Source: Larix kaempferi (Eukaryota > Streptophyta > Pinopsida > Pinales > Pinaceae). Taken from it: a stretch of 64,000 bases of DNA. The stretch covers positions 8,568,501 to 8,632,500 of the forward strand of contig BSBM01000865.1 of assembly GCA_027924585.1 (NCBI GenBank), in the 5' to 3' direction. Of the stretch, positions 57,047-64,000 are shown one piece after another. A program made the position numbers and the translations under genes. A model generated the notes under the pieces. The model did no database searches. It worked only from the letters and a program-made list of their open reading frames with translations, and was not told the origin of the DNA. Numbering within the stretch: the stretch's first letter is position 1; every line of letters begins with the position of its first letter.

Positions 57047-57649
57047 TGTTAATATTTAATATGCTAAGACAGAAAATAGCAGCATTACAATCCATTTCAC
57101 AACAATAGCGTATACAGGATCACTGAAGAAGCAACAAGCACAGCATAAACACAAGAGACACAAATTTATCCTGGGAAACCCTCATGGGGTAGAAAACCCA
57201 GCAAAGCTTCCTCAATATAGATGACCAGCAAATACAAAGATGCAAACCAAAGACATGATCTCCTCCTCCACCATAGCAGACCTCTCCTCCACAAGTGCGC
57301 CTCTCTCAAGTGAGTGAGTGTGTCAAATGAGGAACACACCTCCTCTATTTATACACTTCTCTGACATATCTTTTACACAAGTACATGTAGGCTCGTATTT
57401 AACCATTAGGTTAAATACCCTATTATAACTGACTGGGACGACCCCACTAGGGTGGTCTAACAACCCTTTGACCCACATAACACATACAGGGCCGACCCCC
57501 ACTAGGGAAGTCTAATAACCCAAGTTAGCACATTCCGACGGAGGAATAAACATCTCCGGATATACAATAAGATCTTTACGGAGGAATGAAACATCTCTGA
57601 AATAATAAAGTACAAATATAATATTCTTTGAAGTTACAATATTTCAACA
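57047..57649 (-). repeat. Right (5') LTR of element G
   Basis: 603 bp, a copy of 43377-43979 with about 14 differences. GTTAG follows at 57650. Confidence 0.93.
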
Positions 57650-57654
57650 GTTAG

Positions 57655-59180
57655 GGTAGCTAAGATGCTTCCACATGTGATTTGGTGGAAGTGGGAGATT
57701 AGGAATTTTTGTACAAGTGGCATTCTGTGGAATCTCTTCCCAACTTGAGTTGGAATGCATCTCTTGGAAGGAATTCGACCCATAGAGAGCTTGGAAACTT
57801 TATAAATGTCAAGAACAAAGAATTAAGGAAGCTTTTGATCATTTTTAGAATTTGCAATTGCATTTGTGAAGAGGGAGAGCTAGTGGATGACTAGTTTCTT
57901 GCCTTAGCCAATTTCAAGGGTGAAAGATTCCCATTCAAGTTGGTAATTGGAAAGGCCATTCAGACCTTTCATTTGGAGCTTTAATGGATTCATTTGTTGC
58001 AGGTGTAAGCTACAAGGCAGATCATGGTTTCTTCTATTGCAGTTCATTCCTTCAACCATTTCCAGTTTTCATTGCATATGCTTGATCCTTGAGGGAGGGA
58101 ATTTTTGGTGAGCTATTGTACTCTTTGGGGTAGATTATAATCCCCCTTTTATTTTATAATATGAATTAAATACTTTGTTCTTCATCTCCATAAAGTTTTA
58201 GGTCGAAATATCAAGTGGTTGTATGTAAAATTGATGATTATTGAGCAAACAGTGACCATTCCCCCACTAGATTGTTGTATATTTCCAATGTATTGATGAT
58301 GATTTCGAATTTAAGAATGTGTCTCTGATATATTTATGATGTATGGAATGCCATTGATGAGCATTACAAGTTTCATGTTCAGCACTTAAGCATTTGGAGG
58401 CATCTTGCTCAGTTTTATTTCAATTGATGAAGATTTAATGCTATTTCCACCAAGGTCAAAACTAGTCTTCTTGCATCTGATTTAAGGGAGTTATAGAAGA
58501 CATTAAAAGTTGAATGGTGATGCTTATGAGTTCATGTTGATGTCCTTTATATATCCCCTGCTTCCATTCAGAAATTCGAGTTGGATTGAGTGCATTTGGA
58601 AAGTCATTTTCATTGTCTATCCTTAGGGGATTTGAACCACAATTTACTAGTAAAACTCCATACATTGAGTAGATTGCTAAAGTGAGTTGCAGAAGTCCTT
58701 TGATGGTTAAAAGACACCTATAAACATTATTTTTATGTATTAACATCATTCATACACATACTGGTACAATTTGAGATCATTTGGAGCTATTTAGAGCCAT
58801 CTACCATTTGGGGTTTGAGCCTCGAAATTACGAGTAAATTCCTCGAGTTCTCTTGGATACCTATTTGACCACAAAACCACATGTAATGCTGCAAATATAC
58901 TTTAATTAATGTGTTATAACAGATACAAGTCTCATACCAACCATTAGTGGCGATTGTACAGTGTTTGGAAGAGATTTGTTCCAAGACCCAAGGGGGATTT
59001 CCACTTCCCAAATTGACTAGTCTTGTCTCGAAACTTCTTCCCTTGCAAATTGCAGACCATGGTTGGGTATATCAGTTGATTATATGTCTCATAGATGTGT
59101 TAATGTGTCCCATCACCCCTCATGACCTTCCTCACCAAGTCTAAAAGTAATTGGAGGAGTTTGGAATGAGTTGTATCCAT
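57655..59180. other. Element F interior, no gene recognised
   Basis: Only short ORFs of 60-95 codons are present on either strand and none shows a motif I recognise. AT-rich, single-copy-looking sequence. It is assigned to F only because it lies between F's LTRs. Confidence 0.4.
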
Positions 59181-59184
59181 ATAC

Positions 59185-59472
59185 CTAGAATTGAAATTTG
59201 GTGAATTTGAGCACTTTGGCAATTTTATTATAAAGGGATATTACAGACCTCATTTTAATATGCTTCTTATCCAAAGATATATCAAAGAACAACATATTTA
59301 ACTTCGTTTCCTCTTCTTCGACAAGGGTAAAGAACAACATCTTTAACTTCGTTTCCTCTTCTTCGACAAGGGTAGAAACAACAGTAGTAATAATCCCCAA
59401 TATGGCTCTCTTGTAAAGAGTATTCCTTTTACTTTGAATTGTTGAACGAATAATGGCCTTTGACTTCTTCAA
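59185..59472 (-). pseudogene. Short minus-strand ORF with internal duplication, element F
   Basis: A 95-codon frame containing a tandem duplication of about 45 bp (59275-59370) that repeats TLVEEEETKLKMLFF with one change. Composition is charged at the start and hydrophobic at the end. I recognise no family; it could be a gag-like fragment or chance. Confidence 0.25.
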
Positions 59473-59519
59473 AAAAATTGTCTTCCTTTCACTTGACTTC
59501 TTGACTTCTTGTCTTCTTT

Positions 59520-59735
59520 TCCCCTTTTATATAATAATTGTAATTAATACAATTATTAAATATTATTTATTAATATTAATGATATTAATAATTTATTTTT
59601 TTCAAAATTTTAATAATAATATTATTATTATATTATTATATTTTTGAAAAGTTTATATATATTATAATATACAGTATAATAAATATTATTATTTAATAAC
59701 AATAATATTATTATAATATTTTTTTGTTAAATATT
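59520..59735. repeat. AT-rich low-complexity tract
   Basis: More than 200 bases are almost only A and T, dominated by TAATA/TATTA words. It borders abruptly on the purine-rich block to the right. Confidence 0.8.
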
Positions 59736-59739
59736 GGAA

Positions 59740-60480
59740 TTTAGGGTTTTAACGGTGGAATGGTATGGTGAGGAAGGCGATGGCGGATCGTATGCAGATG
59801 AGTGCATTTGCAAGTTGCGTAGACAGTGTGAGGGGAGATGTGCAAGAGGGATGGCGATGAGCGACCAAATGGGGAGGTGTGCCCAGGTTGAAAGAGAAAG
59901 GACGAGACGACTGGAGTGGATGCGAGGGAGTGTGCAGGTTGCGAGGGAACTAGGATGAGGAGAGGTGGCGAACTAGGGAGAGGACGCAAAGTAGGGAGCG
60001 CGGGTGGTGTGCGGGGATGGAGTATGGTGTGCGGGAAGGGCGTCGATGGAGTGAGAGGAAGGAGTGATAGGACGAATGGGAGGAGGTAGCGCGAGTGTGA
60101 TGGGAGATGTGGCGTGAGTGGATAATGAAGGAGATGAAGGGGTGTGTAGTAGTAGTGAGTGTGGAGGATAGGGAGAGTGGCGTCGAGTTTGAGTGGGCGT
60201 ATGTGGAGGGCTTAGAGGGGGCTGTAGAAGGAAGTGGGGAATTGGAAGGGGAAATTCGCAAAGGGAGGAGAGTCATGGTGTAGGAGGAGAGGGCGGAGAT
60301 TGTGGCCCGTAGGGAGGAGCGTTGGCCAGCGAAGGGAATATGGAGCACCGTGGGAATGGGGGAGAATCGTAGGGAGGTGAAACAAAAGGCGCAGGGATGG
60401 AAAGAGTGATGAGGAACCGGTTTGGAAGCAGCAAGGGAAATCGAGAGAGGGGAAAAGAGGGGGTTGCATCGATTGAGAAG
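59740..60480. other. G- and purine-rich skewed block
   Basis: About 740 bases with a strong G+A excess on the plus strand (repeated GGGAGG, GAGGGAG, GGCG words). The minus strand is C/T-rich and therefore yields overlapping Pro/Ser/Leu-rich ORFs in all frames. None has a motif, and overlapping frames argue against coding. In F it would be transcribed leader, just inside the 5' LTR. Confidence 0.5.
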
Positions 60481-60628
60481 TACGAGTAGAGCCCGTGAGT
60501 TAGATGTCTATGGAGGAATGCAAAAAATTTAATGGCCAACAACCAGAACTGGTCAAAAACCAAGAAGTTAGAAAATATATGAAAAAAGATGGATTTGTCC
60601 AATAGCTGGTAGTTAGAATGCCAAAGAA

Positions 60629-60643
60629 GGGGCTCGCATACCA
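60629..60643 (-). other. Candidate primer-binding site of element F
   Basis: On the minus strand TGGTATGCGAGCCCC begins a base or two after the LTR end. It has the TGG start expected of a PBS, but I cannot name the tRNA. Confidence 0.4.
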
Positions 60644-60644
60644 A

Positions 60645-60895
60645 TGAAATGACAAAGTTGTTTCTTACTCAAATAACCAATTGAAATGATACAAAGGATC
60701 CATAAGTAGTCAAATAACCGAATATAAAGTTGATAATATAAGGATGATCAATACACAAATGTTAGCTACCTTTTTATAATAACTTGGGTATTAATTATTG
60801 AGGGGACGCACGTGTCATTACATTTACAATTAATTATTAATTATTAATCTTTTTCATTTTTATTAATATTTATGTGTTATTAATTATTCGTTACA
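60645..60895 (-). repeat. Right LTR of element F (about 251 bp)
   Basis: Similar over its length to 41178-41413 (shared runs ATTATTGAGGGGA, GTGTTATTAATTATTC). TTGGG follows at 60896-60900. Confidence 0.65.
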
Positions 60896-61570
60896 TTGGG
60901 GTTGATATTGAGACTTGAGGTTGAGGCTAGGCTGTTGTTTTACTCAAGAAAAATATACATAGATCGAATATTTCCACCTTTGGGTGTGGAGGAAGTAGAT
61001 CTTGGAAGGTTACAATCATGGGGGCATCATGAAAAATGTCGGTCCCACCACTCATAAAAGTCACGATAGATGCATAGCCGATACTATTGTCTACCATGGG
61101 TAAAATGTTCTCTAGACAAGCCATCCCCTTAGGATCATAACATGTTAATTGGTCTAGCTTAACGATATTCTTTTTATGGGGCAGCATCATAAGTCAAAAG
61201 ATGGATGATGTGTTGTACTTTCATCGCATACATATAGCTACACCGAAGGAAGAGGTTGTAATCTAATGAAGTGTTGATAACCTCAATATCTATTAACATT
61301 GTTTTACCAGCTAACTCTACATGTAAATTCGGGAGAAGTTCATGAATTTCAGTTGTGCAGCCATCACAAGCTTGTAATGTCACGAGGGATGGTGGACGGA
61401 TGGTGCAAGTTAGGGGGATTTGAGATTTTTCCAAACATGAGTTGACATGATGTAGGTAGAGGCACCTTCAATGATAATGCATCAATGAATCACTATGTTT
61501 TGAATAATTACCGTGACTTGGAAGGCTACTGAAGAGGGCATCCATGACTTTGCTTCATCCGAATCAAAGT
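60896..61570 (-). pseudogene. Element I Tat-like aspartic protease
   Basis: Minus-strand frames 61434-61174 and 61190-60927 encode the protease body: LPNLHVELAGKTMLIDIEVI, LDYNLFLRCSYMYAMK, then after a shift IVKLDQLTCYDPKGMA. The active-site region is upstream near 61470 and reads IIEGASTYIM: the catalytic Asp of the D-E-G-A-S motif found in A and E is replaced. Order and wording match A's protease closely. The downstream part is cut by F at 60895. Confidence 0.75.
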
Positions 61571-62640
61571 TCACCAAACAAGCATCAGAAGGATAAATCA
61601 CACCTGGCACTAACAATAAGGCTTTGTGTTTCGCACAGAAGTTCCTAAGAATTTCCATTTTTTACATGGTAGTGAGGGACTACACTAAGTCGTCTACAAT
61701 ACTATAATTCTGAGTGGCTCGAGCATTAGAGTTGTTGGAAATGCAACACAAAGAAAATTTGGGAACTTTAGAGAGACCTTTAGTAGGTGGCTAATGGAGG
61801 AGCAAGGTTTCCTCAACCAGAATGGTATATCTTTCCTTATTAGTAGTGGAGGATTTGGTGGTTGAACCATACTAGTTTCATCGCATTTGAAGGCTCATGT
61901 CAGTGGACAGCATGGGGATGTGTTGGACCCCAGAGTCAGATGGTTGACTCAACAAAGATGGTTGGGGTGGATAAGGTGCCAATGGATGTCTCGTTACTAC
62001 TCCTTTCATTGGGAAGGAGTTCTGCAGGACTGCAAGTTGGTTTTGAGTGGGTTGATGCAAAGGTGGGTTCGATTTTCCCTATGCGGTAAGGACTTGTTCA
62101 TGTTGGTTCTCCTGCTTCCATAGTTTCAGATTCGTAGCAAAATGAATATAGTGATGGGTATAGTGGCCATACACACCATAGAAAGAAAATGGATGATTGG
62201 TCGATATTTGAGTGTTTTTGGCTTGTTTAGGCAGCTTGTTAGGGTACCAATCTGTAGGATTTTCTCAAGTGCTATCAGGTGGGTTGGAGGGATGGTTTCA
62301 ACCTCCCTACCATTGGTTTTTTCCTTTATTATTTCATTGATTCTTTTTCTCAGGTTGCATTTTTTGGTTGTTGGGCGTAGGTTTGACAGGCATGTTCTAC
62401 TAGGCATACACTTTCCCATGAGGGAAAGAAGTAGTAGCGAGGTGTGGCTGCACTAGAGCGGCTAGCAGAGGGCGAAGAGATGGATAGTATGGGTTCATGG
62501 CCAGAGGAGCCACGAAGGTGGTAGAAGTACAACTATACATGGTGCCACTACAAGAGGGCCCATGAACATGGGGAGCCAAAGCAAGAGATGAATATGAGGT
62601 ACTCATTCTCGACTAGGATGAAGCACATGATAAATCAGGA
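61571..62640 (-). other. Element I linker region between gag and protease
   Basis: Minus-strand fragments are Ser/Pro/Thr-rich (62606-62400) or basic (62419-62126, RPTTKKCNLRKRINEIIKEK) as in gag-PR linkers, but the frames are broken. I cannot find a zinc knuckle. Confidence 0.4.
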
Positions 62641-63660
62641 TCGTATCTCAGAGTGACAATAGGGCCTCGATACAGACACACAATGTTAGGTACATTTCCA
62701 TATGCATAACTACTCACTAGGGAAGGGTAAGGTACATACGGATTGGGTCAGGATGCAACAATGTGAATGACACCATCCACAATGTGGGATTCCCCCACAT
62801 GGGTCCCTCTGCAAGGAGTCTTCGTGAGGGGCATATGGGATGATGGTATACAGATAACCGAACTGTGCATATATCAAGTCGAACGGTTGGGATTTGAGAA
62901 TAACCTCTTCCTCTTTTTGGGGATGTTCAGATGCCACATAATTGGTAATGGTTGGGAGTAGTGATTTTAGAAACCATTCTAAAAAGATATTGTTGTTAAG
63001 TTTGATATTACACAACTTCATTGCATACACCACTCATGGATATTGTCAGTGATACAGGTAGCGGAGTTATGTCGATAGGAAAGAAGGATTTCTAATATGT
63101 ACAAGATGGACAACATGAATAATTGTGGGAAAGTGGAATCTAAGGACACAAAGTTGGGATGTGTCCTGTGATGTTGGTCAATATACCACTTAGCAACAAC
63201 ATTAGTAAGGGTTCTATGAAAGAGGTGGAGTATGATAGAATTGTCTACAATGTTGTTTGAAGAGAACTATATGTGAAACGACATGATCTAGTTTTGGGGG
63301 TCTTCCCCATCCTTTCCTTCAAACTTTGGAATGCCCGACGAGAGTTTGGTTGGCATAGGGGGGAAATGAGGGTCATGGCAGATCAGATCATTGGTTATCC
63401 TCACCAAATCAAGGAGGTTGATTCTATCCATAAATTGAAAGCTCACATTTGTGCGTGTTGATGTTTCTCTAGGTGCAACATTGAGCATACAGTCACTCAC
63501 GGATAACCATGCTGAATTGGCTAGTGAGGCCATGTTGAATTGAATATTAATGAATGATACATTCACATTTTATAGGTGAATGGCCCATACAAGGGTAGTG
63601 TACATCTCCTAGTCATATGGTGAGGATATGGTCCCCAAGGTGCTCCCACATTTCCTACTC
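62641..63660 (-). pseudogene. Element I Tat-like gag
   Basis: On the minus strand the frame 63566-63288 gives RINLLDLVRITNDLICHDPH, then FPPMPTKLSSGIPKFEGKDG and EDPQN, the gag core start, parallel to A's LPNLSRLINDPIWHEPHW and KFDAKPGEDPRN. The frame 63033-62710 gives the core end (WFLKSLLPTITNYVASEHPQ, FDLIYAQFGYLYTIIPYAPH), parallel to A near 2550-2690. Between them the frame is broken by stops. So I and A share gag as well as protease. The 5' LTR should lie to the right of the window. Confidence 0.78.
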
Positions 63661-64000
63661 CCGTAACGAAGTGATCTATTCTATATTAGAGTGTTTGACT
63701 TGTTTATTTTATTAGGGGCTTTGATTTCCTTGTGAAATATACAAGTCAAGCATGATGTTGAAATCGACATAATCATTAAGAAGTGTCTGGGACTTCTTAG
63801 TGTGGGTCAAATCAACATTAGGGATTTATGCAGTGAATAGATTTGCATGTGATAGAGAAGTATAACATCATCACAATGGAAAACCTTTCCTAAGAATATA
63901 AAAGAATCCAATAATAAAGTGGTAAAATTAAAATAAAACATTGAAGTGGACAAATAGAAAGTCATCCCTGGTAGGAGGAGAAGTCATCCCCACTAGTGGA
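63661..64000. other. Right edge, probably 5' part of element I
   Basis: No gene or repeat is recognised. By position it would be gag N-terminus or leader of I. Confidence 0.3.

Larger units (their letters stand above)
43377..57649 (-). mobile_element. Element G: copia-like LTR element with TSD GTTAG, interrupted by H
   Basis: LTRs of 603 bp lie at 43377-43979 and 57047-57649, both in minus orientation. GTTAG occurs at 43372-43376 and 57650-57654. Inside the right LTR is a PBS, beside the left LTR a polypurine tract (CTCCCCCTTAACGAG on the plus strand). Only decayed RT-RNase H remains of the coding part; the rest is a long leader and minisatellites. LTRs differ at about 14 positions (about 2.3%). 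H, a sister copy, is inserted at 49116-55992. Length without H is about 7.4 kb. Confidence 0.92.
41158..60895 (-). mobile_element. Element F: non-autonomous gypsy-like LTR element with TSD TTGGG, hosting G and H
   Basis: Related sequences at 41158-41413 and about 60645-60895 are LTRs in the same orientation; on the minus strand both start TGTAAYGAATAATTAATAAC. TTGGG occurs at 41153-41157 and 60896-60900. On the minus strand a purine-rich tract (CCCTTAAGGGGAAGGAAA) abuts the left LTR, and TGGTATGCGAGCCCC next to the right LTR is a candidate PBS. The interior (57655-60644, then 43371-41414) holds a protease-like piece and a coiled coil but no RT or IN that I can find. Element G is inserted at 43377-57649. 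Confidence 0.65.

Noticed and set aside
59741-60644. Overlapping Pro/Ser-rich minus-strand ORFs
   Set aside because: They come from a C/T-rich strand and occur in several frames at once; composition alone explains them.

Overview
The window looks like intergenic heterochromatin from a land plant with a large, retrotransposon-filled genome; gymnosperm or fern is my guess from the element types, not something proven here. Supporting signs are primer-binding sites starting TGGTATCA (plant initiator-tRNA-Met type), Ty3/gypsy elements with a plant-type second RNase H, an antisense plant-mobile-domain-like gene with GT-AG introns, and Ty1/copia elements. I found no host housekeeping gene, rRNA, tRNA or CRISPR array. 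Essentially all 64 kb can be read as LTR retrotransposons inserted into one another.

Layout (letters used throughout). A = 1-12815 (+), a Tat-like Ty3/gypsy element entering from the left: gag-PR-RT-RH-IN in one frame with seven stops and no frameshift, an intact archaeal-type RNase H after IN, an antisense three-exon gene, a hairpin-rich 3' region, then its 3' LTR (11831-12815). B = 12816-22409 (+), an older gypsy element into which A is inserted: PR, an extra gag-like domain, RT-RH, IN, a 966-codon ORF3 and a 1.7-kb LTR. C = 22410-40926 (+), related to B and in turn interrupted by B and by D. D = 26800-37940 (+), a complete but decayed Ty1/copia element with a perfect CCAAG target-site duplication (TSD), inserted in the RH-IN linker of C. 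E = about 27542-32900 (-), a deleted Tat-like derivative (PR but no RT/IN) inserted in the leader of D. F = 41158-60895 (-), a non-autonomous gypsy-like element with about 250-bp LTRs and TSD TTGGG. G = 43377-57649 (-), a copia-like element with TSD GTTAG inside F. H = 49116-55992 (+), a second copy of the G family with TSD GTTAC inside G in opposite orientation. I = the substrate at the right end (60896-64000, continuing at 40927-41157), a Tat-like gag-PR remnant on the minus strand.

LTR differences counted by eye agree with the nesting order: D about 4-5%, E about 3%, G about 2.3%, H about 0.7%. Premature stops in A, B, C and D are mostly TAG at positions where related elements have glutamine, as expected from C-to-T decay of methylated CAG (CHG) sites.

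The least ordinary features are: the intact RNase H downstream of integrase in A; the spliced antisense mobile-domain-like gene in A and a sense ORF3 in B that share the motif TGLSKRG; a second gag-like domain between protease and RT in B and C; a run of compensatory hairpin modules in the 3' regions of A and E; a TATA box just ahead of ORF3 in B; and the 14-kb antiparallel G/H arrangement, which would fold into a long RNA hairpin if transcribed through.
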